Below, in pieces: positions 1 to 8,100 of a stretch of DNA of 64,000 nucleotides. The number at the start of each line of letters is the position of its first letter. Position 1 is the first letter of the stretch. The notes beneath the pieces were generated by a model, which was not told the DNA's origin, made no database searches, and saw only the letters and a list, made by a program, of their open reading frames with translations. Position numbers and translations under genes: made by a program. This stretch comes from Alicyclobacillus sp. SO9 (GTDB taxonomy: Bacteria > Bacillota > Bacilli > Alicyclobacillales > Alicyclobacillaceae). The DNA lies in contig NZ_CP066339.1 of assembly GCF_016406125.1 (NCBI RefSeq), positions 2,170,001 to 2,234,000 of the forward strand. Direction: 5' to 3'.

Positions 1-10
1 CTCCTCCTTT
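1..10 (-). promoter_or_regulatory. Ribosome binding site of a gene beyond the left edge
   Basis: The reverse complement reads AAAGGAGGAG, a strong Shine-Dalgarno, and must serve a leftward gene whose start codon lies just outside the window. Nothing of that gene is visible. Confidence 0.5.
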
Positions 11-83
11 CGTCTTGATGGTACAGAGTATGAGAAGAAAGAGTGCCGCGTAGCGGTATTCGCCCGTTTTTAGACTGTAATTT

Positions 84-99
84 GCAGGAATGATCCTGC
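84..99 (+). other. Small hairpin before a strong Shine-Dalgarno
   Basis: GCAGGA, loop ATGA, TCCTGC form a perfect 6-bp stem that ends directly before AAAAGGAGGTGA. No U-run follows, so it is not a classical terminator. It may shape access to the ribosome site of the 19-codon ORF that follows. Confidence 0.4.
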
Positions 100-116
100 G
101 AAAAGGAGGTGACGCT

Positions 117-176
117 TTGCTCGTGAAGTATCCTTACAAACTGGTGCCGGTGTCTAGCGGGATTGTTCAGACTTGA
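117..176 (+). CDS. Possible 19-aa microprotein or leader peptide
   Basis: A TTG codon lies 7 nt after the very strong Shine-Dalgarno AAAAGGAGGTGA (101-112) and opens 19 codons ending in TGA: MLVKYPYKLVPVSSGIVQT. A second possible start is GTG at 123. The 3' part overlaps the end of the convergent CoA-binding gene. I do not recognise the peptide. The ribosome site is much stronger than chance would predict, but the ORF is so short that coding cannot be shown from one sequence. Confidence 0.25.
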   Translation: MLVKYPYKLVPVSSGIVQT

Positions 177-582
177 CTAGGAGGCTATGCATAACCATAA
201 TGCAGCGGTCCATAATCATTGTTCTTCTGTTGTCATTCGCCAACTGCGCCGCGTCTTCGTCAAACACGCCCTGCTGTGCCCAAATAACCGGAGCGGAAGT
301 TTTAAGAACATCCTTCACGACGGATGTCAACGCTTCACTTCTTCGAAAGACGTCGACAATATCAACTGCAAACGGAATATCTTGAACAGATGCGTAGGCC
401 TGCATCCCAAGAACGGAATCCACCTTCGGGTTGACAGGAACTATCCGATATCCGCGCCGCTGCATCTCTTGTGCAACAGCATAGCTCTCCCGGTCAGGGT
501 TGTCCGAGAGCCCCACTACGGCAATACTTTTGGCTTGTTTTAAAATCGCTTTAATCTCATCATTTGACGGATTTTCAAACAT
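154..582 (-). CDS. CoA-binding domain protein (YccU-type)
   Basis: 142 residues, the usual size of the stand-alone CoA-binding (Rossmann) domain family COG1832. The N-terminal pattern KSIAVVGLSDNPDRESYAVA is the nucleotide-binding loop, followed by GYRIVPVNP and VDIVDVFRRSE, all typical of the family. The C-terminal WAQQGVFDEDA and DRCIMVMH segments also fit. Members bind CoA in crystals, but no reaction is established. The start is an ATG 7 nt downstream of AAGGGAGTG. It is a single-gene unit on the minus strand, and its 3' end overlaps the putative microORF on the other strand. Confidence 0.85.
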   Translation of the reverse strand: MFENPSNDEIKAILKQAKSIAVVGLSDNPDRESYAVAQEMQRRGYRIVPVNPKVDSVLGMQAYASVQDIPFAVDIVDVFRRSEALTSVVKDVLKTSAPVIWAQQGVFDEDAAQLANDNRRTMIMDRCIMVMHSLLVKSEQSR

Positions 583-741
583 GCAAAAAACACTCCCTTA
601 AAAGTCGTTTGTACCGATTCAATTGCGTACGAATAGATTGTAGGGAAATCATAGCACATCTGTAGCGTCGCGAGAGTCTGCTCTAAAAAACGTTACAGGT
701 AGTTCATAAAATTCTGGTGCAAAAGCACGAGTTATATGTAT

Positions 742-765
742 GGCGACAGCACATGTGCTGTCGCC
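742..765. repeat. Perfect 24-bp palindrome
   Basis: GGCGACAGCACA is followed immediately by its exact reverse complement TGTGCTGTCGCC. It lies between the CoA-binding gene and the small Gly/His-rich gene, both on the minus strand. There is no U-run on either strand. It could be an mRNA 3' stabilising hairpin of the upstream minus-strand transcript or a protein site. Confidence 0.6.
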
Positions 766-858
766 TGAACGCTGAATTTGTGTAGTTGTGAGTGCCGCGA
801 CAGGTGTCGTTGGTTGCCGGGGACAGCACCCGGATGATTGCAGCGTGAGCCATCGAGG

Positions 859-1116
859 TTAGCTGCTGCTGCTGCTTTCTCCTTCATAGCCGTGGCCCAT
901 CATGCCGTAGCCATGGCTTCCCATACCATATCCGTGACCATGCATACCAGCCGCGTGTCCCATACTGGTGCCGTATTCGTGGTGATAGCCCGTTACCGCA
1001 ACACCGCCGCCTCCAGCCGGACCAGCCATTCCGGCAGGAACCAAGAGGAAAAAGAGCACGAAAATGATGAGAAACACAACGGCCCAACGAGTATAGCCTC
1101 CAAATGTACCGTACAC
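859..1116 (-). CDS. Small Gly/His/Met-rich membrane protein, YjcZ-like
   Basis: 85 residues from a GTG start 6 nt after GGAGGG. Residues 6-28 (GGYTRWAVVFLIIFVLFFLL...) form one hydrophobic segment after a Gly/Tyr stretch, as in the tiny YjcZ-type sporulation membrane proteins of Bacilli. The remainder is unlike them: a Gly/His/Met/Tyr-rich tail with repeats such as GMHGHGYGMGSHGYGMMGHGY, ending in Glu and five Ser encoded by a run of AGC codons. The tail could bind metal; that is inference. Function is not known, and assignment to the YjcZ family rests only on size, composition, and the TM segment. Confidence 0.6.
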   Translation of the reverse strand: MYGTFGGYTRWAVVFLIIFVLFFLLVPAGMAGPAGGGGVAVTGYHHEYGTSMGHAAGMHGHGYGMGSHGYGMMGHGYEGESSSSS

Positions 1117-1248
1117 TAGAATCCCTCCTTTGAAGATACCTTATTGAATGTTGGGACAAATGTCTTACGACACGTACATGAGCGGAATTTGAAATCATCC
1201 AGAAACGGCGAATGATATGCGGTATTCGTGGAATTAGCGAATATACGT

Positions 1249-1269
1249 TATAATGTATAAAAATACTGA
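1249..1269 (+). promoter_or_regulatory. argC promoter region with ARG-box-like operator
   Basis: A TATAAT -10 (1249-1254) overlaps TGTAT-AAAA-ATAC (1254-1266), which fits the ArgR/AhrC operator pattern TGAAT-W4-ATTCA with the half-site variant TGTAT. The same TGTAT half-site occurs before the glutamate synthase and argF genes. A 13-nt stretch CGTTATAATGTAT (1246-1258) also matches one arm of the large inverted repeat at 4953-4986. The -35 is weak. Confidence 0.6.
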
Positions 1270-1287
1270 AGTGAGGTCGTTGCGAAA

Positions 1288-2337
1288 ATGACCCAGTTAG
1301 TCCACGGAGTGAGAGTCGGAATTGTTGGTGCAAGTGGATATTCGGGAGCCGAACTTGTACGAATTCTCCATCACCACACGGGTACAACAGTAAGTTACAT
1401 CGCCGGAAACCATTCAGAAGACCAATCTTGGTCTCAGCTGCGACCGTATCTTCCTGGATATAATGACCTTTTTATGGATGAGTTTGATTTAGACGTGTGT
1501 ATGAAACGCTGTGACGTGGTATTCGTCGCACTGCCCTCAGGAACATCTGGTAAGATTGCTGCTGAATTGTGGAAGGCGGGAATGCCAGTCATCGATTTAT
1601 CAGGAGACTTAAGGCTGTCTGCCGCAGAATATGAGCGATGGTACAAGCAACGGCCCTTGCCGGACGATGCGCTCAAAGCAGCTGTCTATGGACTGACTGA
1701 ATGGAATCGATATAACATACGTGAAGCGAAACTCGTTGCGAATCCAGGTTGCTACGCGACCGCGATTTTAATGGGTCTTAAGCCTCTGCAGAAGCTGGAG
1801 GCTGTACGGAGAGACCTCCCCATTCTTGTGGATGCAAAATCTGGGGTAACAGGAGCTGGGAGGAAACCTCGTGTCTCGGGCTTGTATGCTGAACTAAACA
1901 ATAACTTTTATGCTTATAAAGTGGGTGAGCATCAGCACACCCCTGAAATCGAACGGCATCTTGGGTGGAAGTCTTCTGTACTTCTCACAACGCAGTTACT
2001 GCCCATGCCCCGCGGAATTTATGCGAGTGCATATATCCACCTGAGTGACACAGCCATGCGTTTTGACGACGTCTCTGAACTCTATCAATCGGTCTACGAA
2101 AATGACCCTTTCGTCACTGTGCATTCGTTCGGAACGTTTCCAGAAATCAAACATGTTCAGGCTTCAAACCGATGTCATATCGGCCTCCATGTAGATAAGA
2201 GAACCAGTGTGCTTCAGGTTTTTTCGGTGATTGATAACCTCCAAAAAGGGGCTTCTGGGCAAGCGGTACAGAATATGAACGTGATGTTGGGATTCAAAGA
2301 GACCGAGGGCCTGGAGATGCTGCCGGTTTATCCGTAG
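1288..2337 (+). CDS. argC: N-acetyl-gamma-glutamyl-phosphate reductase
   Basis: 349 residues, normal for ArgC. It reduces N-acetylglutamyl-5-phosphate to the semialdehyde with NADPH in arginine synthesis. Visible are the Rossmann motif GASGYSG (14-20), the catalytic Cys155 in NPGCYAT, and a conserved His in the HQHTPEIE segment. It is the first gene of argC-argB-argD and lies behind an ARG-box-like operator. The nearest Shine-Dalgarno (GTGAGG) is about 12 nt from the ATG, a little far. In most Bacilli argJ follows argC; here argB comes directly, 29 nt downstream. Confidence 0.96.
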   Translation: MTQLVHGVRVGIVGASGYSGAELVRILHHHTGTTVSYIAGNHSEDQSWSQLRPYLPGYNDLFMDEFDLDVCMKRCDVVFVALPSGTSGKIAAELWKAGMPVIDLSGDLRLSAAEYERWYKQRPLPDDALKAAVYGLTEWNRYNIREAKLVANPGCYATAILMGLKPLQKLEAVRRDLPILVDAKSGVTGAGRKPRVSGLYAELNNNFYAYKVGEHQHTPEIERHLGWKSSVLLTTQLLPMPRGIYASAYIHLSDTAMRFDDVSELYQSVYENDPFVTVHSFGTFPEIKHVQASNRCHIGLHVDKRTSVLQVFSVIDNLQKGASGQAVQNMNVMLGFKETEGLEMLPVYP

Positions 2338-2366
2338 GTGGATAGTCATAACAGAGGGAGGCATAC

Positions 2367-3173
2367 GTGGTGCAGACTGTGGTGGTAAAAATCGGCGGTT
2401 CTCTGGCAGGCGGGCACTTGAACGTTCTGGCTGAAGCGATGACCGCTCTGCTTGAGGATGGGGCGGGTATTGTTCTAGTTCACGGCGGAGGCCCGCGTAT
2501 ATCTGACGCGCTGCGGCAACAACGATTGGAAATGCCATGGTTTGACGGGCAAAGAGTTACATCAGTTGACGCCGTACATGTTGTTCAGGATGTGCTGTGC
2601 CGCCAAGTAAATGCTGAACTGACACGAAGCTTAGCAGACGGCGGTATTCCTGCACATGGGGTTTGTGGAGCTGACGGCGTAATTACAGGGATGTTGTTTC
2701 CTAAACTAAAGCGGACAGCAGATGTCAAAGAAGTGAATGTACATAAGCTGACGGCAATGCTTCAGCATAGAGAAGTCCCTGTGGTGGCACCCGTTGGAAG
2801 AGCGGAAGATGGAGGGTTCTGTAATATTAACGCCGATTTGGCGGCAGCTTCGATTGCCAAAGCGCTGCAGGCTGAAAGGCTCATTTTCCTTACGGATGTG
2901 GACGGTATCTACTATGATTGGGACAAACAAAAAAAGCTGGAAGATGTTCATGCACAGGAGTTGCTGCGTTGGCTAGAGAAAGGAGCATTTGCTTCGGGAA
3001 TGATTCCAAAAGTGCGAGCGGTACTAAGAGCGCTCGGCGGCTCCGTAGAGAGTGCTTACGTTGTAAACGGCAGTAATGCAAAAACTGTGATGGGTGCAGC
3101 CCTAACATCCGAGCAGGGGACTTGGTCCTTTGCCGGGGGAACGAGAATTCTCAATGCGCGAAGGAGGAAGTGA
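2367..3173 (+). CDS. argB: Acetylglutamate kinase
   Basis: 268 residues of the amino-acid kinase fold. It phosphorylates N-acetylglutamate with ATP. The N-terminal VVVKIGGSLAGG and VLVHGGGPRISDAL motifs are the phosphate-binding glycine loops, and NINADLAAASIAKALQAE and FLTDVDGIY are the conserved substrate and nucleotide segments. Two adjacent GTG codons (2367, 2370) follow GGGAGG; either could be the start. The length and the absence of the N-terminal helix found in arginine-inhibited hexameric kinases suggest a dimeric, possibly feedback-insensitive type; this is an inference. It ends 4 nt before argD. Confidence 0.95.
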   Translation: MVQTVVVKIGGSLAGGHLNVLAEAMTALLEDGAGIVLVHGGGPRISDALRQQRLEMPWFDGQRVTSVDAVHVVQDVLCRQVNAELTRSLADGGIPAHGVCGADGVITGMLFPKLKRTADVKEVNVHKLTAMLQHREVPVVAPVGRAEDGGFCNINADLAAASIAKALQAERLIFLTDVDGIYYDWDKQKKLEDVHAQELLRWLEKGAFASGMIPKVRAVLRALGGSVESAYVVNGSNAKTVMGAALTSEQGTWSFAGGTRILNARRRK

Positions 3174-3177
3174 GGAC

Positions 3178-4341
3178 ATGACGGAATCAACAACGGACTA
3201 TAAAAAGGAAATGAACAGTTACCCGCTGATGAATAATTACGGCTATCCAAAACTTGAATTGGTCCGCGGAGACGGCATGTATTTGTACGACTCGAAAGGC
3301 AACGGGTACCTCGATTTTACAGCCGGGATTGCAGTTTGCAGCCTTGGTCATGTACATCCGGCTGTAACGGATGCCATTGTGAAACAGGCCCAGACCCTGG
3401 TCCACTCCTCCAATCTATTTCGCCATCCGCTTCGAACGGAACTGGCTGAACGCCTGTGTTCGCTTACGGGGTTCGATGCTGCCTTTTATTGCAACACTGG
3501 CACAGAAGCCAATGAGGCAGCATTAAAACTGGCACGGCGTGCTCAATGGCAGCATGGCCACAAAGACAAGACAAAGCTGGTGTCGCTTCCGGGCGGGTTT
3601 CACGGACGAACCATGGGCGCACTTTCAGTTACAAAAAAACCACAGTATCACGAAGGTTTTACACCGTTAGTTCCAAATTGCGAGACACCTTCAGAGATAG
3701 AAGGCGTACCGGATGCAATTGACGACAAGACAGCCGCTTGCATTGTAGAAATCGTCCAAGGAGAAGGAGGGGTTCACCCAGTTGACCCTGGGCTCTTGAG
3801 AGAAATAGAACGGCGCTGCCGAGCAACAGGTGCGCTGCTGATTGTCGATGAGGTACAAACGGGCATCGGGAGAACTGGCAGTTTTCTTTGTTCTGAGCAA
3901 GCGGGGATTAAACCAGATATCGTGACACTGGCTAAAGGACTTGGGAATGGAATTCCAGTGGGGGCCGTGCTTGCGACCGGAGAAACTGCAAGAGCATTTA
4001 CCCCGGGCAGCCATGGGACCACATTTGGCGGAAATCCAATTGCAATGGCCGCTGCTTTAGCTGTAGTAGATACGGTTGCTCAACCGGATTTTTTAGAGCA
4101 TGTACAGAGAATCGGAGCCTATTTGAAGCAACAGCTGGAGCAAATTGGGCGCAATGTTACGGGCCTTGGGCTGATGCTGGGTATGACTGTTGACGATGCA
4201 GCCGACTATGTGGCAAAGGCGCAGAGCGAAGGGGTACTTGTGACTGCCGTAGGCAAAGACCGTGTGAGATTTGTGCCTCCCCTGATTGCATCCCAAAGGG
4301 ATGTGGACGAGTTGATTCAGCGTTTGAGCCGAATTCGCTGA
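3178..4341 (+). CDS. argD: Acetylornithine aminotransferase
   Basis: 387 residues, a class-III PLP aminotransferase converting N-acetylglutamate semialdehyde to N-acetylornithine. YDSKGNGYLDFTAGIAVCSLGH, the EANEAALKLARR segment, VDEVQTGIGRTG, and the PLP lysine K253 in TLAKGLGNG are all present. The start ATG at 3178 is chosen because AAGGAGG lies just upstream; an in-frame extension to 3130 would overlap argB. It is the last gene of the argC-argB-argD unit and converges on the GNAT gene. No clear terminator is seen after it. Confidence 0.95.
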   Translation: MTESTTDYKKEMNSYPLMNNYGYPKLELVRGDGMYLYDSKGNGYLDFTAGIAVCSLGHVHPAVTDAIVKQAQTLVHSSNLFRHPLRTELAERLCSLTGFDAAFYCNTGTEANEAALKLARRAQWQHGHKDKTKLVSLPGGFHGRTMGALSVTKKPQYHEGFTPLVPNCETPSEIEGVPDAIDDKTAACIVEIVQGEGGVHPVDPGLLREIERRCRATGALLIVDEVQTGIGRTGSFLCSEQAGIKPDIVTLAKGLGNGIPVGAVLATGETARAFTPGSHGTTFGGNPIAMAAALAVVDTVAQPDFLEHVQRIGAYLKQQLEQIGRNVTGLGLMLGMTVDDAADYVAKAQSEGVLVTAVGKDRVRFVPPLIASQRDVDELIQRLSRIR

Positions 4342-4380
4342 CAAATCGGGACACGGCGTCACTTTAAATTTTCTGTCTAT

Positions 4381-4833
4381 TCATGTATAATAGATCATAG
4401 CAACTTCATCACAATGATGAAATTTCTTACAGTGAATGCAGTCCGTCCAGATTTTATGAGGCAGAGTTTGCTTATCCACAACTTGGAATCCGAGTTTTTC
4501 GAAGAATTGTGTCTGATAGGTAAGAGATAAGACCTGCCGAATTCCAAGTTGCCGAGCTTGGTCCAAAGTGGCTGAAACCAACTGACGTCCCAGACCAAGC
4601 CCCTGCATGCCTTGTTTGACTGCCAGGGAACGCACCTCTGCGAGGTCTTTCCAGAGGATGTGCAGTCCTGCAGTACCCAACACTTCGCCATCTGCGTCTG
4701 CAATGGAAAAACACTGAAGTGTCTCATACAGAGACTTTTCTGTGCGAGGTAGCATAAGTCCCTGTTTTGCGTAAGCCATGATTAATTCCTGCATATGGGG
4801 AACGTCCGCAGTCGATGCCATGCGGATTTGCAT
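4381..4833 (-). CDS. GNAT acetyltransferase, probable short N-acetylglutamate synthase
   Basis: 150 residues of GNAT fold. The acetyl-CoA loop is VRSLAVKQGMQGLGLGRQLV, preceded by VLGTAGLHILWKDLAEV and followed by QVLSLTYQTQFFEKLGF. The C-terminal KIWTDCIHCKKFHHCDEVAM pattern is characteristic of short ArgA-type synthases such as mycobacterial Rv2747, which acetylate glutamate without a kinase domain. Sitting inside the arginine locus, divergent from the glutamate synthase gene and sharing its operator region, it most likely makes N-acetylglutamate. This would matter because argJ is absent nearby. The start ATG at 4833 follows GGAGGAG by 8 nt. Another small-molecule acetyltransferase role is possible. 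Confidence 0.75.
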   Translation of the reverse strand: MQIRMASTADVPHMQELIMAYAKQGLMLPRTEKSLYETLQCFSIADADGEVLGTAGLHILWKDLAEVRSLAVKQGMQGLGLGRQLVSATLDQARQLGIRQVLSLTYQTQFFEKLGFQVVDKQTLPHKIWTDCIHCKKFHHCDEVAMIYYT

Positions 4834-4952
4834 GAGTGATTCTCCTCCAATTTTCCGATGAGCCCCTCTACAAAAGAGGTAATCCGTTAGGTTCCTGCTT
4901 GAATATTTATAACATGCATTCGCGTGTTTATGCAATGGATATCGCATTTTAG

Positions 4953-4986
4953 TTCGTTATATTGTATATTAATACATTATAACGAA
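4953..4986. promoter_or_regulatory. Large inverted repeat with ARG-box core, divergent operator
   Basis: Two 15-nt arms, TTCGTTATATTGTAT (4953-4967) and ATACATTATAACGAA (4972-4986), are reverse complements with one mismatch, around the 4-nt centre ATTA. The middle, TGTAT-ATTA-ATACA, fits an ArgR/AhrC operator core, and each arm holds a TATAAC/TATAAT-like element. It lies between the divergent GNAT (starts 4833) and glutamate synthase (starts 5121) genes and could control both. A weaker TGAAT-W4-AT element lies at 4900-4913. Confidence 0.65.
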
Positions 4987-5120
4987 TCGTGCGGAAGGAC
5001 GAAGAAATCATGCTTGGGTGACAAGTCGAAACGATGTCTTGGCGCATTCCTGTTCAATTTCGTTGAATATTGAATTTAAAAGGTCTATGAAAACAGTGTA
5101 TATGAAAGGAAGTGACACAC

Positions 5121-8100
5121 TTGGACCTGAACGCTGTAACCACAAATGTCACGAGAGAGCACGATGCGTGCGGAATCTTTGCACGCATTGAAAAATCTGG
5201 AGTACCTACCTACAAGACAGTACAAATGGGTCTTGATGCACTAAAGGCACTGCGTCACCGCGGAGGTTTCATTAACGGTGAGGGTGACGGATGCGGCCTG
5301 TTGCTGGATATTCCTGTGTCGATGTGGGAGGCTCGGCTTCGGGCCGTTGGACATGACATCGATGTAAGAAAGGATAAGCGTTTCTTTATTGGACACTTTT
5401 TTCTGGACAGAGACCATGCGGGAAGTCTGCAGTACATCATTCAAAACAGACTGGAACAATTTGGAGTCAGTGTCCTGTCGGTTGCAACCGATAATGTCAA
5501 TCGAGCGGCGCTCGGTCCCTTGGCCAGTCGGGAAGACCCCTTCTTCTTACAAGTAGCGGGACTGACTCCGTCAGAGGAAACGGATGTATTGTACCGATTG
5601 ACCATCGATCTCGAAACCATAGCAGGGGTACATGTAGTTTCTCTGAACCATCACAGTGTAGTTTATAAGGTTGTCGGAGATGGAAGTACGCTCGAAGCAT
5701 ACTTCAAGGATTTTTCCCATCCCGATTTTTCATCCTCGTCCGCGCTGGCGCACACTCGGTACTCAACGAATACCGGAACTACATTTAAACGTGTGCAGCC
5801 CTTTGCCTTGTTGGGACACAACGGCGAAATCAACACAATTGCTCGCTTTTATGAGGAAGCGGGCATGACGAACATTCCCGTTGACGCTGAGTTCAGCGAT
5901 TCACAAATGGTAGACAGCGTATTGCATAACTTCGTTGCTGAAAAGGGTTGGAGCCTGTTCGAGACCGCCGAACTTTTACAGCCGCCAATTTTAAATGAAA
6001 TTAAGCAGATGGATGCACAGCTTTCAGATATGTACATGTACTTCAGAGCTCTGTGGGGGCCTTTCAGTCAAGGACCGGCAGGCATGATGATGCGCTACGG
6101 AACCGAGGCTGTTTTTTCCGTGGACGCACTCGGACTGAGGCCGCTGTGGCTGGTCGAAACAGGTGATTCATATGTCTTTAGTTCGGAGCAAGGCATTGTT
6201 CCTGCGGATGAGTGGACGGAGGAACCGCGACCGTTAGCTCCAGGAGAAAAAGTTGGGGTATCCATGACTCAAGCTGCCCGTTTAGTGCCTTATGAAGAAC
6301 TTCAGCAACGCGTACTGGAGCGTTCAAGCCAACGCTACAAGTTCACAGGTGAACGTAAGACCATTCGCTTTCGCAGTCCTTATCAGGACCGTACAAGTGT
6401 TTCGCAGCTTTATGAGGACAACACGCCCATGGCCAGGAAGATGGCAGCGTTCGGGTGGCAGGATGACCACTTGAAATGGATGGATTTTGAAATTCAAACT
6501 GGCGCAGAACCAATTAAATCCTTGGGCTATGACGGTCCTTTGCCAGCCTTGCATAAGGACCCGAGGTTGCTGTCCGATTTCCTTCAGGAAACAGTGGCAG
6601 TTGTAACCAATCCAGCAATCGACAGAGAGCGTGAAATCGAGCATTTCAGTACCCGGACACTGCTCGGGCGCCGGCCTTCGTTTTCTGGTGAATATCCGAA
6701 ATTTGCGACGCGCATCGAGCTGCAGTCTCCGCTTGTCTTCGAAGAATTGCCATCTCGCTACGAGATTGAATCTGATGAAATTCGAACACTGGCTCATAGG
6801 AATGGAACGTTAACTTACGAGGATGCCTTGACAGCGTTGCATACCAACAGAAACGGAACTGTGGAAATTCTGATTCACCGTGAACAGGGTGAGGGCGTTG
6901 AGGCTGCGGTGGAGCGTTTCGCTCTTGAAGCGCTCGAAGCAGTTCAGGCAGGTGCACAAATGATTGTTCTGGATGACCGCCTGCAGTTCCGCAGGGGCAG
7001 TCACATCGATCCGTTTCTTGTCACGGCGGCTGTCCACAAATCTTTGCTGAGGTCTGCTTCCAAAAACGGCGGTGAGTACCTCCGCCGCCGCACCAGCATT
7101 CTTTTACGCAGTGCCGGGTTACGCAATCTGCATGACATTATGACTGCAGTCGGACTTGGTGCAGATGCGGTGAATCCGTACTTGATGTGGGAGATTGCGG
7201 CAGATAAGGGCGGTATCCAGGCGTTAACAAACCTGTACAAAGCCCTGACGAAGGGGATTGAAAAAGTCCTTTCTACCTTGGGAATCCACGAATTACGCGG
7301 CTATGAGCGCTTGTTTGGGGGAGTCGGTCTTGCTTCAAATATTGCTGATATTCTTGGCATCCCGAACTTTTGTTCCAACGAGGTCAGCGGCTACGGCTAT
7401 CAAGACATGGAAGATGGGGCAAAAGCTCGGCAGGAGCTGTATGAAACTGCAGACGAGCGCACTCTGAGGAAACTGAAGCTGTTTCAGATGTACCCTCGTA
7501 TCTGGAAAGCGGCGGGTACTGTAGCGCAGGGTGAGTTGGACTACGCTTCCTATCAAGAGCGCTTAAGCAAGTTTGAGTCAGATAATCCCATCAGCCTTCG
7601 CCATGCACTTCGATTGAAGTTTCCGACAGCAAAAGTGGTTGAGCCCAAATCGGTTATTGTGGATACAGGCATCGATAAACACAAGTATCCGCTGGTTATC
7701 AGTTCCATGTCGTTTGGCTCGCAGAACGAAACAGCGTACCGCGCCTATGCAGAGGCTGCGTATCGTGCAAACATTGTTGCGATGAATGGTGAAGGCGGAG
7801 AAATTAAGGATATTCTGACGAAGTATCCGAATCATCGCGGACGTCAGATTGCCTCAGGGAGATTTGGTGCAAATGCAGAGCTGTGTAATCACGCATATGT
7901 ACTTGAAATCAAAATTGGGCAAGGTGCAAAGCCGGGTGAAGGAGGACACCTCCCTGGGAGCAAAGTAACAGTTCAAGTTGCGAATGCACGAAATGCTTCT
8001 CCGGGAGTTGACTTGATTTCACCCTCCAATAATCATGACATTTATTCAATTGAGGACTTAGCACAAGTGATACAGGAATTGCACACGGTCAATCCTGAGG

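Noticed and set aside
4382-4399. ARG-box-like sequence sharing a 15-mer with the argF operator
   Set aside because: It overlaps the 3' end of the GNAT gene, with no gene starting nearby in either direction. The 3' half (GATCA) is poor. It may be a chance or relic site, so I did not list it as an operator.
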